Shown in pieces: positions 8,847 through 18,207 of a DNA stretch of 64,000 bases (its first letter is position 1; each line of letters starts with the position of its first letter). The stretch comes from Arthrobacter sp. QXT-31 (GTDB taxonomy: Bacteria > Actinomycetota > Actinomycetes > Actinomycetales > Micrococcaceae). The position numbers and the translations under genes were made by a program. Below the pieces are notes generated by a model. It was not told the origin of the DNA. It saw nothing but the letters and a program-made list of their open reading frames with translations, and ran no database searches. The stretch spans positions 2,232,001 through 2,296,000 of the forward strand of contig NZ_CP019304.1 of assembly GCF_001969265.1 (NCBI RefSeq). The letters are read 5' to 3'.

Positions 8847-9631
8847 GTGTTGCTCCCGGTGGTGAGCGGCGAGGCCGCGTCGAGTTCCTTGACTTCCTTC
8901 AGGCCGGATGTGGGCGCGGTGGGCCGGCGGCGGCCGGTGCGGAACCTGTTGTCGAAGTAGTTGACCAGGTGGGTCAGGGGCACGGTGATCACAAGGTAGA
9001 AGATGCCGGCCATTACCAGGGGCGAGAGGTTTCCCGACAGCACGGCGGCGTCCTGGCCGACGCGGAATAGTTCGCGTTCGCTGACCAGCAGGCCCAGGAA
9101 GTACACCAGGGAGGAGTCCTTGACGATGGCGATGAACTGGTTGACCAGGGCCGGCAGGACCCGGCGGACGCCCTGGGGAACCACCACCAGGGCCATGGAT
9201 TTGGCGTAGCTCATGCCCAGGGCGCGGCAGGCCTCACCCTGGCCCTTGTCCACGCTGAGGATGCCGGCACGGAAGATTTCGCCGATGTAGGCGCTGGCGA
9301 TCAGGCTCAGCGCGATGATGCCCAGGGGGTAGGGCGAGGGCCCGAAGACCGACTGGCTGAACCGGGCGAAGCCCTGGCCGATCAAGAGGATGGTCAGGAT
9401 GGCGGGCAGGCCGCGGAAGAGGTCGGTGTAGATACGGGCCGGAATACGCAGCCAGCGGGAACGGGAGATACCCATGACCGCAACCACCATGCCCAGCACG
9501 ACGCCAAGGATGGTGGCGGCCACGGAGATGATCAGCGTGTTGAGAAGGCCAACCCCGAGGAGTTGGGGCAGCACCTCGAGCATTGCTTCAAAATCGAAGA
9601 AGGTGCGGCCGATGATGTTGAGCCAGTCCAT
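8843..9631 (-). CDS. ABC transporter permease, polar amino acid (HisM/GlnP) type
   Basis: 262 residues with about five hydrophobic segments and the family EAA loop EACRALGMSYAKSMALVVVPQGVRR region (around residues 132-157, G conserved), where the ATPase docks. The cytoplasmic tail is short and basic. A single permease gene is present, so it probably works as a homodimer. It lies between the binding protein (118 nt upstream) and the ATPase (4 nt overlap) in the same operon. Confidence 0.92.
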   Translation of the reverse strand: MDWLNIIGRTFFDFEAMLEVLPQLLGVGLLNTLIISVAATILGVVLGMVVAVMGISRSRWLRIPARIYTDLFRGLPAILTILLIGQGFARFSQSVFGPSPYPLGIIALSLIASAYIGEIFRAGILSVDKGQGEACRALGMSYAKSMALVVVPQGVRRVLPALVNQFIAIVKDSSLVYFLGLLVSERELFRVGQDAAVLSGNLSPLVMAGIFYLVITVPLTHLVNYFDNRFRTGRRRPTAPTSGLKEVKELDAASPLTTGSNT

Positions 9632-9686
9632 TGATTGCTCTCAGACGTTAGTTGTTGAATTCGTGAGCCGGGTTGGATGTGTTGTC

Positions 9687-9720
9687 TGCCGGGCGGGCGG
9701 CCTGTACGCGGCCCGCCCGG
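9687..9720 (-). terminator. Intercistronic hairpin between binding protein and permease genes
   Basis: Eleven-base arms GCCGGGCGGGC and GCCCGCCCGGC enclose a 12-base loop. No T-run follows on the minus strand, so partial termination or 3'-end protection of the binding-protein message is more likely than full termination. Such hairpins often set the excess of binding protein over permease. Confidence 0.55.
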
Positions 9721-9749
9721 CGGAGATCCGTTGCCGGACCTGACCCCGC

Positions 9750-10616
9750 TTACTTGCTTGCGGTGGGAGCCGGCGTGGCGGTCTGCTCGGCCTTGGGCAG
9801 GTATTGCTCCGGCATCGGGGAGCCCGGGAACCACTTCTGGTAGAGCTTCTTCCACGTGCCGTCTTCCATTGCTTCGGCGAGGCCCTTGTTCAGCGCTTCC
9901 TTGAAAGCGGGCTTGTCCTTAGCGATGGCGAAGCCCGCGGGGGCGTCAAAGGACGGAATGTCCGCAGCGCTGACCAGTCCGTACTGCTCCTGGTAGGCCT
10001 TGGCTGCCTCGTAGTCGAGGAAGTGGGCGTCCACGGAGCCGCTGTTGACGGCTGCGATGGCGGTGTTGTTGTCCGGGAAGCGCACCAGGTTGGCGGAGGT
10101 GAAGTTCTTGACGGCGTACGCTTCCTGGAGCGTCCCCTGCACCACGCCCAGACGCTTGCCGTTCAGGCCGTCCGCGTCCTTGACGCCGGAGGTCTTGGTG
10201 GTGATGACCGTCAGGTAACCGGCGAGGTAGCCGTTGGAGAAGTCGACGGTTTCCTTGCGCTTGTCCGTGATGCCGATGGCAGCGACCCCGACGTCGAACT
10301 GCCCGTTGGCTACGGCGGCGAGGAGTCCGGAGAAGTCCTGTCCGGTGAAGACCACTTTGTCTACGCCGGCACGGTGGGCCACGTCCTTGAACAGTTCGAC
10401 GTCGAAGCCGGTGAAGTTACCCTGTGCGTCGGTGAAGGTGTACGGCTTGGAGTCACCCAGGCTGGCCACCCGGATGGTGCCAGGTTCGATCAGTCCGTAC
10501 GGGTTGTCGGCCGGGCTCGAGGTGGCGGAGGATGATCCGCCGCAGCCGGAGAGGGCGAGGATGGCCGCCAGGGCTGCCGCAGCCACTGCTGCCGGACGGA
10601 AGTTCAGTTTGATCAC
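9750..10616 (-). CDS. Extracellular solute-binding lipoprotein of an amino-acid-type ABC transporter
   Basis: 288 residues from a GTG start. An N-terminal signal runs through [12 protein letters not shown], giving a lipobox LSGC, so the mature protein is a membrane-anchored lipoprotein outside the cell. The body is a periplasmic-binding-protein family 3 (SBP_bac_3) type: [57 protein letters not shown]. The open frame continues far upstream, antisense to the lacI-type gene, but that part is not credible as protein. First gene of the operon, transcribed away from its regulator across the operator pair. Confidence 0.92.
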   Translation of the reverse strand: MIKLNFRPAAVAAAALAAILALSGCGGSSSATSSPADNPYGLIEPGTIRVASLGDSKPYTFTDAQGNFTGFDVELFKDVAHRAGVDKVVFTGQDFSGLLAAVANGQFDVGVAAIGITDKRKETVDFSNGYLAGYLTVITTKTSGVKDADGLNGKRLGVVQGTLQEAYAVKNFTSANLVRFPDNNTAIAAVNSGSVDAHFLDYEAAKAYQEQYGLVSAADIPSFDAPAGFAIAKDKPAFKEALNKGLAEAMEDGTWKKLYQKWFPGSPMPEQYLPKAEQTATPAPTASK

Positions 10617-10690
10617 AGCGTTGTCCAATCGTGGGAGGGAGGGCGGTGCTGTCAGGGCCGCCGAAGGATTTTGGTCGATGAAGCTCTTGC

Positions 10691-10729
10691 TGAGTCCGGT
10701 CTCAGTCCCTACGATTGAGACCGGACTCA
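10691..10729. promoter_or_regulatory. Paired LacI-type operators between divergent genes
   Basis: TGAGTCCGGTCTCA at 10691-10704 and TGAGACCGGACTCA at 10716-10729 are exact inverted copies. Each is also a near-palindrome of the form TGAGwCCGGwCTCA with a central CG, as LacI-family operators usually have. Centres are 25 bp apart. The sites lie between the binding-protein gene and the LacI-family regulator, so they probably bind that regulator and control both genes. Confidence 0.7.
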
Positions 10730-10793
10730 CATCGATTGCTAGAAATGTAGCGGAACTCACAAGCGGCGTCAACAGCCCCTCTGAAAGGTGAAC

Positions 10794-11939
10794 ATGAGCA
10801 GTGACGGAGCAAGACGGCGGGACGTAACAGTTGCCGACGTCGCAAAAGCTGCCCAGGTGTCCAAGGCCCAGGCCGCGCGTGCGCTGGGCAACTACGGGGC
10901 CGTCAGCGAGGACGTCCGCGAGCGGGTGCTCGCCGCCGCAGAGGAGCTGAACTACCGGCCCAACGAGCTGGCCCGAAGCATGAACACCGGGAAATCGAAC
11001 ACCATCGGGGTGGTCGTGGGCGATATCGAAAACCCGCATTTCGGACTGGCCACCAGAGGGATCACGGACACCGCGAAGAAGAGCGGGTTCAACGTCATCC
11101 TGATCAACACGGACGAGGACACCGCCGCCGAAGTGGATGCTGTCCGCGTGCTGCTCGACAAGAGGGTCGACGGCCTGATCGTCGCACCGGCGTCGTCGGT
11201 GGAGACCCAGCACCTGCGGCGGGTCCACGAAGCGGGCCGGCCCCTGGTGCTGCTCGACCGCTCGGCAGAAGACCTCGCAGTGGAAACCGTCGCCGTCGAC
11301 ATGACCGTGATCTCCTACGAATCCACCAATTACCTGCTCGACGCCGGACACCGAAGGGTGGCCTTCATCTCGACGCTGCGCTCCGATACCGTTTTTTCCG
11401 CCGGAATGCGGCTGGGTTCGTCGCAGATTTCGGACCGCCTGGAAGGGATGCGGCGCGCGTTTGCTGACTCGGGGCACAACTTTCCGGAAGATCTCGTGCG
11501 GCTCAATGCCGGTGACGCCGGCTCCATCCGGAAGCTCACGCGTGAGGTGCTGCTGGGCGCAGATCCGGCCACCGCCGTCGTGGCTTCCGATGGCCTGATC
11601 GCTCTCAGCGTGGTGGAAGCCATCCAGGAAATGGGACTGCGCATCCCGGAGGACGTGTCATTCCTGATGTATGACGACTTCGCGTGGACCCGCCTGACCA
11701 CACCTCCGCTGACCGTCGTGTCCCAGCCCGTTTACGAGATGGGAGCCGCGGCGGCGGCCGCCCTGATCCGGCAGATCGAGGGCCGCCCGCCGCTGGTGCC
11801 GGCGCCGGAGTTCAATGCCGCCCTGGTCCACCGGGGCTCGGTGGGGGCGGTGCCAGGCACCTCCGGTTCCGGTCCCGCTCATTCAGCGTCGCCGTCGTCC
11901 TCCGTCTTGCCTTCCTTCAGGAGCAGCGCAGTGCCCTGA
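10794..11939 (+). CDS. LacI-family transcriptional regulator
   Basis: 381 residues from ATG with AAAGG 6 nt upstream; a GTG two codons earlier is the alternative. An N-terminal helix-turn-helix [21 protein letters not shown] is followed by the hinge [10 protein letters not shown], then a sugar-binding-protein-like effector domain ([41 protein letters not shown]). It is divergent from the ABC operon and probably represses it from the paired operators, releasing it when the imported compound binds. LacI control of an amino-acid-type transporter is somewhat unusual. The last 61 nt overlap the 3' end of the convergent GH13 gene, and the final 20 residues are Ser/Pro-rich. Confidence 0.92.
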   Translation: MSSDGARRRDVTVADVAKAAQVSKAQAARALGNYGAVSEDVRERVLAAAEELNYRPNELARSMNTGKSNTIGVVVGDIENPHFGLATRGITDTAKKSGFNVILINTDEDTAAEVDAVRVLLDKRVDGLIVAPASSVETQHLRRVHEAGRPLVLLDRSAEDLAVETVAVDMTVISYESTNYLLDAGHRRVAFISTLRSDTVFSAGMRLGSSQISDRLEGMRRAFADSGHNFPEDLVRLNAGDAGSIRKLTREVLLGADPATAVVASDGLIALSVVEAIQEMGLRIPEDVSFLMYDDFAWTRLTTPPLTVVSQPVYEMGAAAAAALIRQIEGRPPLVPAPEFNAALVHRGSVGAVPGTSGSGPAHSASPSSSVLPSFRSSAVP

Positions 11940-14257
11940 TAGGCGGCCAGTTCGAGGAAGAAGCTGTGCAGGTCATCGACCTGGCCCACGGTCTCGCCGC
12001 TGAAGAGGTCGTGGACGCTGCTGCCGGGAACCAGGTGGGTGGACTGGATACTGCCTGAGATGTCCTGGCCGGAGAAGTTGAGGACAGTGACCTGCAGGTT
12101 TCCGTCCCCCAGCCGGTTGACCATCACGAGCAACCCGCGCTGGGACACCTCCGGCACATCCAGCAGGGTGCTGGTGGCGATCCCGCTCTGCTCCCGCACC
12201 TCAAGGATTTTCTGCAGCCGCCGGGCGAAGGAGGCCGGGTCCTTGAGCTGTTCCGGCAGCGGACCGTAGAGGCTGCGGGCCCGCGGCATGCCCGCGGAGG
12301 AAGCCTCCGCCTCGGGGCTGGTGCCCATGATGTCGTGCGCACCGCGGTTGATCCAGCGCGTGTCCCCCTGGGCCGTGAGCTCCCGCACCCTCTGGCGGTC
12401 CAGGGCCGTGACGCCGGTGAGGTCCCAGCCTGACAGGGCGAAGACGCCGGGCTGGAGGGCGTTGTACATGGACAGCAGGATATGGGCGTCCAGGATTTGG
12501 GCCTGCTGTTCTTCGGTGAGGTTCTCCGGGTCCTTAATGCCCAGGGCCGCCATGATGAAGCTCGCCGTGGTGCAGGCGATGCCGTTCGTGGTGAACAGGG
12601 CGTTATAGGGGGTCTCCGGGCCGGTCAGCCGTTCCCGCAGGGTTTGCTGCACATGCTCGGCAACTTCGGCGCCGGTGAGTTCCTGGCCGTTGAGTTCGAA
12701 CACGTCGTCCTTGTGGCCGGCCGCGAAATGGACCAGTTCGTAGGTCAGTTCGTCGTGGTTCTGCAAGGCGTGCACCAGGGACGCCTGGTCCACGCCGATC
12801 TCCATGGCAAGCCGCAGCGTCAGGCGCAGGAACTCGGTGTCCGCGGTCACCAGCGCATAGTGGTAGGCCGGCCTGGTCACGAAGTCGTAGGAAAGGTCCG
12901 GGCCCGACTCCGAGGTGGCCTTGATGTCGTCGATGGTCAGGTTGAGTTCCTGGAAGGAGAACCCGCCGACCTTGCGGATCATGGATCCGATCAGCTGGTT
13001 TGCCGCCTCGGACAGCGGGTGCCCTTCGGACCAGCCCGGCTGTTCCTCGGCGCTTTTCTCCACGCCCAGGAACCCGTTGGCATCCAGCCGGAGCGCACCC
13101 GTGCCCAGGTCGAGGAGCGAGTGCAGGGCGTCCCCCACCACCAGTCGCATGCCCGCAAAGGTGGGATCCAGCCAGTTGATGGACGGCTGGCCGGCCTTGA
13201 AGTAGTGCAGGTACACCCAGCGGCGGGTCTTCCCGGCCGTGTCCACAATGGGCCGCGTGGCGCTCCAGTTGGTCTCCTTGACCCCTGGTTCATAGAAGAT
13301 CACGCGTTGCAGCCGGCCGATGATGTACCCGGCCTTTTGCAGTGCCTGCTCCGCGTCCGGGCTGATGTTGACCGAGTCTTCGCCTTCGGGGACGTCGGGC
13401 AGCAGGTGCCAGTCCTCTTCCGGGATGTCGATCATGTGGTAGATGCCGGGGTAGTCCCGGAAGTTCATCTCGGCCAGGCGGAAGTCGGCCCCCTTGCCGG
13501 TGTGGCCGGGAACAATGTCGTCGATGACGGTGCCGTCATGCTCGACGGCAACCTCGCACATCCGGCGGAATTCATCCTCGGTGCCAAACACCGGGTCGAT
13601 CGCCATGCTGATGCGGTCAAAGTGCCCGTCCACACTGGGCGTTTGGGTCCAGCCACTGATGCCGCCGGCGAGCTTGACCGGGCCGGTGTGCAGGCCCCTG
13701 ATCCCGATCTCGCGGAAAGCATCCCACAGTTCAGGATCTCCCAGGGCTGAGAGGAAGGACTGGCCCGGCCGGGTGATAAAGGACAGCGGGTACGCGGTAA
13801 ACCAGACGGGTGCGCGTTCCACGGCCGCCCGCGGGTTCGGATGGGCGTACGAGTGCTGCCACATGCTGGCCTGGCCGGACAGCTGGCGCGCCATCACATT
13901 GGCGTCCCCCAGCATGGCCTGGTTCCGCAGCCACTCGACATAGGCCGCATTCCGTCCGTCGAACTCGAGCGACGGACGGTCGGCAAAGAACTGCCGGCGG
14001 CGGGCAATTGGCCGCAGCGCCTTGGGACGGGCCGGATAGAACTGCTCGTCGTAGGTGATGTCAGCGGCCTCGGTTACTTCCGGCGCTTCAGTTGCCCCGG
14101 GCACTTCGGGCACTTCCGTCTGCGGACCTCCGGCTCCCGGATCAGCCGGAGCCGCTTCCCCGGGCGGCACCGCTCCTGTGCCGGCCCCGAAACCGTTGGT
14201 CTCGCCGTCGAACTCGTCGGCTGCTGAACCGATCTTGCTGAAGCTTGCTTCCCGCAC
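11879..14257 (-). CDS. GH13 alpha-amylase-superfamily enzyme (possibly trehalose synthase-like)
   Basis: 792 residues from GTG with AAAGGAG about 6 nt upstream; the frame is open to 14455 but that region has no ribosome site. The first 80 residues are Pro/Ala/Glu-rich and disordered. The barrel shows [10 protein letters not shown] with nucleophile Asp near residue 391, [10 protein letters not shown] with acid Glu near 437, and QNHDE with the third acidic residue near 500. A C-terminal beta domain follows. The IVPGHTG segment differs from the usual VxNH of amylases, so the subfamily is unusual. Maltose/trehalose interconversion or glucan transfer is plausible; the substrate is not determined. 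Transcribed alone, convergent with the lacI-type gene. Confidence 0.75.
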   Translation of the reverse strand: MREASFSKIGSAADEFDGETNGFGAGTGAVPPGEAAPADPGAGGPQTEVPEVPGATEAPEVTEAADITYDEQFYPARPKALRPIARRRQFFADRPSLEFDGRNAAYVEWLRNQAMLGDANVMARQLSGQASMWQHSYAHPNPRAAVERAPVWFTAYPLSFITRPGQSFLSALGDPELWDAFREIGIRGLHTGPVKLAGGISGWTQTPSVDGHFDRISMAIDPVFGTEDEFRRMCEVAVEHDGTVIDDIVPGHTGKGADFRLAEMNFRDYPGIYHMIDIPEEDWHLLPDVPEGEDSVNISPDAEQALQKAGYIIGRLQRVIFYEPGVKETNWSATRPIVDTAGKTRRWVYLHYFKAGQPSINWLDPTFAGMRLVVGDALHSLLDLGTGALRLDANGFLGVEKSAEEQPGWSEGHPLSEAANQLIGSMIRKVGGFSFQELNLTIDDIKATSESGPDLSYDFVTRPAYHYALVTADTEFLRLTLRLAMEIGVDQASLVHALQNHDELTYELVHFAAGHKDDVFELNGQELTGAEVAEHVQQTLRERLTGPETPYNALFTTNGIACTTASFIMAALGIKDPENLTEEQQAQILDAHILLSMYNALQPGVFALSGWDLTGVTALDRQRVRELTAQGDTRWINRGAHDIMGTSPEAEASSAGMPRARSLYGPLPEQLKDPASFARRLQKILEVREQSGIATSTLLDVPEVSQRGLLVMVNRLGDGNLQVTVLNFSGQDISGSIQSTHLVPGSSVHDLFSGETVGQVDDLHSFFLELAAYQGTALLLKEGKTEDDGDAE

Positions 14258-14471
14258 AGACTTCTCCTTTGTCGGTGGTTCCTGCGTGGCACCTCCCCCA
14301 GGGGTGTTCTTCAAGTCCTTCCGTACCCCGGCGTCCTGAGAGTATTCACGCTTGTCCGCTCCGCCCACCCTATGCTGACTGGGGCCGGAATCAACAGCTC
14401 CCACACGGGCGGTGACGCACACTGTCCTCCGTGGCTCCGTCCCACCGGGTAACAAGGTGGAGGATACGGCT

Positions 14472-14510
14472 GAGGCGGGCCGGGATCCTGTTCGGATACC
14501 GGCCCGCCTC
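14472..14510 (-). terminator. Terminator after the tctCBA-usp operon
   Basis: Twelve-base arms GAGGCGGGCCGG and CCGGCCCGCCTC, with further ATCC/GGAT pairing inside, lie 22 nt past the stop of the universal stress protein gene. The upstream region of the GH13 gene begins on the far side. Confidence 0.7.
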
Positions 14511-14532
14511 CTGCCGCGTGGTGCTTCGGGTA

Positions 14533-14937
14533 CTAAAACTGGCCGCCGTCGGCCTTCACGGCCAGAACGGGACGGTCGGCCTGCATGAGGATGCGCTGGG
14601 CGTGGCTGCCCAGGATGAACTTGCCCACCTGCGTGCGGTGGCGCAGCCCGATGACAATCAGGGAGGCATTTTCCTCCCGGGCGACGTCGAGGAACTCATC
14701 AGCCAGGTCATGCTGGTAGGGCGGCTGGATCACCCTGGCCGTGACTCCTGCTTCCTCGGCCCGCCTGGAGGCCTTGGCCAGGACATCGTCCGGTGCCACC
14801 GACTTGTCCACCAGGGCGCCTTCCCGGGCGGAGTTGACGATCACCAGCTCCTGGTTCCGGAGCCGGGCCTCGGCGATGCCGGCCGCGAGGGCAGCCTCCC
14901 CCGCCGGGGTGGGGACAAATCCAACGATGATGCTCAT
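14533..14937 (-). CDS. Universal stress protein (UspA family)
   Basis: 134 residues. Opens with [15 protein letters not shown], has a central [26 protein letters not shown] where the ATP-binding GxRxxxxxGxxxLGSxxxxIL pattern of Usp proteins is visible, and closes with the typical PVLAVKA strand. Cytoplasmic ATP-binding regulator or chaperone-like protein. Its ATG overlaps the tctA stop by 4 nt, so it is translated with the transporter, which suggests a role tied to transporter activity or energy state. Confidence 0.9.
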   Translation of the reverse strand: MSIIVGFVPTPAGEAALAAGIAEARLRNQELVIVNSAREGALVDKSVAPDDVLAKASRRAEEAGVTARVIQPPYQHDLADEFLDVAREENASLIVIGLRHRTQVGKFILGSHAQRILMQADRPVLAVKADGGQF

Positions 14938-16460
14938 ACCTTTTCCTTGATCTTTGCGGCGGGAGTAACTGCGGACGCCTTGCGCTTGGCCAGCGCGGAG
15001 CGGATGGCCGGGAGGGCGGCCACGACGACGAACACGATGAGGAGCGTGGCGGAGATGGGCCGGCCGAAGAAGCCCAGCGGATCACCGCCGAACACCAGCA
15101 GCGAACGCCGCAGCGAGCTTTCGAGCAGTTCGCCCAGGACGAAGGCCAGCACCAGCGGGCCGGGCTCGAAGCCGAACTTCTTCATCAGGTAGCCCACGAT
15201 GCCGAAGACCACCACGAGGGTGACGTCGAACATGCTGTTGTTGATGGTGTAAGCGCCGAGCAGCGTAATCAGCGCCGTGATGGGTGCCAGGATGGCGGCA
15301 CGGACCCGGAGGATCTTAACGAAGATGCCCACGAGCGGCAGGCTCATGATCAGCAGCAGGATGTTGCCGATGTACATGGAGTTCACCACGCCCCAGAACA
15401 GATCAGGGTTCTCGTCCACGAGCTGCGGACCGGGGGTGACGCCCTGGATCAGCAGCGCGCCGAACATCAGCGCCATGGTGGCGTTGGCAGGGATGCCAAG
15501 GGTGAGCAGCGGAATAAAGGAAGACGTCGCGGCTGCGTTGTTGGCAGTTTCCGGTCCCGCAACACCTTCCGGCGCGCCCTTGCCGAAACGCTCCGGCTTT
15601 TTGGCCCGCTTCTTCTCCATGGCGTAGGAGGCCATCGAGGCGATGGTGGCACCTCCGCCGGGCAGGATGCCCAGGAAGAAGCCGAGCACTGACCCGCGGC
15701 CGATCGCACCGGACGCCTGCTTGAGGTCGCCCCGGCTGGGCCATACGTTTGCGACGGCGGAGGGGGCCTTGGCGGCGCGGTGGCGCTCCTCGAGGTTGTA
15801 GAGGATCTCGCCGAGGCCGAAAATGCCCATGGCGATCGGGACGAAGCCGATGCCGTCGGCCAGCTGCAGGCTGCCGAAGGTGAACCGGTTTTCACCGGTG
15901 AAGACGTCCCGGCCAACCGTGGCGAGCAGGAGCCCGATGGCGGCCGCGATAAGTGCCTTGGCCTTTGCTCCGCTGCTGATGGTGGCCACCAGCAGGATGC
16001 CCAGCAGCGCCAGGGCGGTGTATTCGGGTGCCCCGAAGTCCAGGGCGAAGCTGGCCACGATCGGAGCCAGGAAGGTGAGTCCAACGATGGCAGCGGTGCC
16101 GCCGACGAACGAGCCGATGGACGCCAGGCCGAGGGCCGTGCCGGCTTTTCCGTGTTTGGCCATCTGGTAGCCGTCAAAGACCGTGACCACCGAGGACGCC
16201 TCGCCGGGCAGGCGCAGGAGCACCGAGGTGATCGTGCCGCCGTACTGGGCGCCGTAGAAGATGCCGGCCAGCATGATGATGGCGGTGACGGGCTCCACGT
16301 TGTAGGTGAGCGGAAGCAGGATGGCGATGGTTGCCGCGGGCCCCAGACCGGGCAACACGCCGATCAGCATGCCGATAACGACGCCGATCAGGCAGTACAG
16401 CAGATTGGTCGGCTCCAGGACGACTGCAAATCCGTTGATCACGGGATTCAGGAAATCCAC
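14934..16460 (-). CDS. tctA: Tripartite tricarboxylate transporter, large membrane subunit TctA
   Basis: 508 residues with about 11-12 membrane segments. Both family signatures are present: GVLPGLGPAATIAILLPLTY near residue 36 followed by GIFYGAQYGGTITSVLLRLPGE, and the internal repeat GILPGGGATIAS. Forms the membrane channel of a secondary transporter that uses an ion gradient and a separate binding protein (TctC) to take up carboxylates. The gene lies 9 nt after tctB and overlaps the usp gene. Setting next to glucarate genes suggests an aldarate or related dicarboxylate as substrate (inference). Confidence 0.94.
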   Translation of the reverse strand: MDFLNPVINGFAVVLEPTNLLYCLIGVVIGMLIGVLPGLGPAATIAILLPLTYNVEPVTAIIMLAGIFYGAQYGGTITSVLLRLPGEASSVVTVFDGYQMAKHGKAGTALGLASIGSFVGGTAAIVGLTFLAPIVASFALDFGAPEYTALALLGILLVATISSGAKAKALIAAAIGLLLATVGRDVFTGENRFTFGSLQLADGIGFVPIAMGIFGLGEILYNLEERHRAAKAPSAVANVWPSRGDLKQASGAIGRGSVLGFFLGILPGGGATIASMASYAMEKKRAKKPERFGKGAPEGVAGPETANNAAATSSFIPLLTLGIPANATMALMFGALLIQGVTPGPQLVDENPDLFWGVVNSMYIGNILLLIMSLPLVGIFVKILRVRAAILAPITALITLLGAYTINNSMFDVTLVVVFGIVGYLMKKFGFEPGPLVLAFVLGELLESSLRRSLLVFGGDPLGFFGRPISATLLIVFVVVAALPAIRSALAKRKASAVTPAAKIKEKV

Positions 16461-16469
16461 GGTGGTCTC

Positions 16470-17063
16470 CTAGAAGAGGTGGGGAATGGAAGTGTTGAGC
16501 GCCAACACGAAGATGCCGTAGAAGGCTGCCACCACGAGGGCGCTGACCAGGAGCGTGGAGCGCCAGGTTTCGCCGCCAAGGAACCGCATCCAGATGATGC
16601 ACAGCACCAGGGCCGGCAGTTCGAAGCCGATCAGCGGCATGAGTGCCACCATCGCGGCCAGGGTGACCAGGCCCGTCAGCGCGGCCAGGGACATGCGGGT
16701 GAACTTCTCCGCGTCCCGGTTGCGCCGGCCCATGACCAGCTGGAACAGCCCGAGGGCCGCCAAGACGCAGCTGATCATGAAGGGCCACAGGCCCGGCTGG
16801 GGTGCGGACGGTGTGCCCAGGCCCATGGCGATGGACAGGACAACGGCTCCGACGCCAACGCCGATGACCACCAGGGAGGACGCCACGTTGGCCAGCGCGC
16901 CGGCGGCAGGGGGCTTTTCTTCCTCCCACTGGGCTGCCAGCTGTTCGGGGGTCAGATCGTCAAGCTCTTCGGCGGGAAGGTTGCTGCCGTTCCCGGCGGG
17001 GGAAACAGCGTTCGGGCTGCTCCCCCCGCCGGGTACCGGTGTTGCTGCCTGCACTGGACTCAC
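16470..17063 (-). CDS. tctB: Tripartite tricarboxylate transporter, small membrane subunit TctB
   Basis: 197 residues from a GTG overlapping the tctC stop (GTGA). The open frame goes further upstream inside tctC but that is not used. A soluble Pro/Glu-rich N-terminus of about 55 residues precedes four hydrophobic segments, as in TctB proteins, with PQPGLWPF near the first membrane pair as the conserved site. Pairs with TctA in the membrane. The long soluble N-terminus is a small variation on the family. Confidence 0.88.
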   Translation of the reverse strand: MSPVQAATPVPGGGSSPNAVSPAGNGSNLPAEELDDLTPEQLAAQWEEEKPPAAGALANVASSLVVIGVGVGAVVLSIAMGLGTPSAPQPGLWPFMISCVLAALGLFQLVMGRRNRDAEKFTRMSLAALTGLVTLAAMVALMPLIGFELPALVLCIIWMRFLGGETWRSTLLVSALVVAAFYGIFVLALNTSIPHLF

Positions 17064-18061
17064 TTGTTTCCGGCGAGGCTGATGTCGTACTTCTCCACCA
17101 GGGCCTTGTACTTGGCTGCGTAGTCCTTCCATTGGGTGACTACTTCCTCACCGGAGATCTCCTTCGGCGTCAGCATGTTCTTCTTGTTGAACTCCTTGTA
17201 GGAGTCAGACTTCAGGGTTTCCTGGATGGCGGCGAGGAGCTTGTCCTTGACTTCCTGCGGGGTTCCCTTCGGAGCGGCGACGGCGCGGTACTGCGCGACC
17301 GGGACGTCATAGCCGGATTCCTTGGCGGTGGGAGTGTCCGGAAGGAAGGAGTTGCGCTCCTCCGAGAAGACGAGCAGCGGGGACACCTTGCCGGCCTCGA
17401 TCTGCGGCATGGCCTCGCCGAGCTGGATGGTGGCCAGTTCAACCTGGTTGCCCAGGACGGCGGTCAGGGCGGGCTTGCCGCTGTCGAAGGGAACGTCGGT
17501 GCCCTTCACGTTGGCCTGCTTGAACAGGACAGTCTGGGCCAGCTGGCTGCCGGTGCCGACGCCGGTGGTGCCGTAGGTGACGTTGCGCCCGGCGGAGGTT
17601 ACATCCTTGATGGACTTGAAGCCGGACTTTTCGCTGGCGACCAGCACGTAGTCGTCCTGCGACAGGCCGGTGATGATGTCGAAGTCATCGATGTTGACGG
17701 CCTCGTCCTTGGTCACGGCCAGCGGGGTGATGGTGATCAGGGAAGCGGTCAGCAGCAGCAGGTTCTGGCCGTCGGCGGGCTTGCCTGCCACCTCCTTGCT
17801 GGCCAGCGCGCCGTTGGCACCGGGCTTGTTCACCACCGGCATCGGGGCGCCGAGCGGCTTGGCCGCACCTTCCGAAATTGCCCGGGCGATGAGGTCCGTG
17901 CTTCCGCCCGGTGCCTGGCCCACGGTCAGGGTCACCGGGCCGTTGGGGTACTTGGATGAGTCAGCGCTGCCGCCGGAAACGTTGCCGCACGCGGTCAGGG
18001 CCAACAGGGTGATGGCGGACGCCGCGCCAAGAACAGCACGGCGGGTGGGGAAGTGCATCAT
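17060..18061 (-). CDS. tctC: Tripartite tricarboxylate transporter, substrate-binding lipoprotein TctC
   Basis: 333 residues. Start ATG has GAGGAG 6 nt upstream. An Arg-containing signal (PTRRAVLGAAS) runs to the lipobox LTACG, so the protein is anchored outside the cell. The body matches the Bug/TctC family: VTLTVGQAPGGSTDLIARAI, VVNKPGANGALAS, YGTTGVGTGSQLAQ. Binds the carboxylate and delivers it to TctAB. First gene of tctCBA-usp, divergent from a LysR regulator across a 146-nt region with an inverted repeat. Confidence 0.92.
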   Translation of the reverse strand: MMHFPTRRAVLGAASAITLLALTACGNVSGGSADSSKYPNGPVTLTVGQAPGGSTDLIARAISEGAAKPLGAPMPVVNKPGANGALASKEVAGKPADGQNLLLLTASLITITPLAVTKDEAVNIDDFDIITGLSQDDYVLVASEKSGFKSIKDVTSAGRNVTYGTTGVGTGSQLAQTVLFKQANVKGTDVPFDSGKPALTAVLGNQVELATIQLGEAMPQIEAGKVSPLLVFSEERNSFLPDTPTAKESGYDVPVAQYRAVAAPKGTPQEVKDKLLAAIQETLKSDSYKEFNKKNMLTPKEISGEEVVTQWKDYAAKYKALVEKYDISLAGNK

Positions 18062-18157
18062 TGAAACTCCTCATTTGCACCGCGGGCTGCCTCAGCCCGC
18101 AGGGGGATGTGAACCCGGTCACTGCCGGTTCGCTAGGACGAGTTTAGGGAGGCGCTA

Positions 18158-18187
18158 TGATGCATGTCTAAGCCCAAATATGCATCA
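18158..18187. promoter_or_regulatory. Inverted repeat, candidate LysR-regulator site
   Basis: TGATGCAT (18158-18165) and ATGCATCA (18180-18187) are exact inverted copies 14 nt apart, in the region between divergent tctC and the LysR gene. The placement fits a LysR-family recognition site controlling both genes. TGCAT elements on both arms support dimer binding. Confidence 0.5.
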
Positions 18188-18207
18188 AGTAATACCGGGA
18201 GGGCATC

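Noticed and set aside
10617-11477. N-terminal extension of the binding-protein frame, antisense to the lacI-type gene
   Set aside because: The binding protein has a proper signal peptide and lipobox starting at 10616; the extension mirrors lacI codons.
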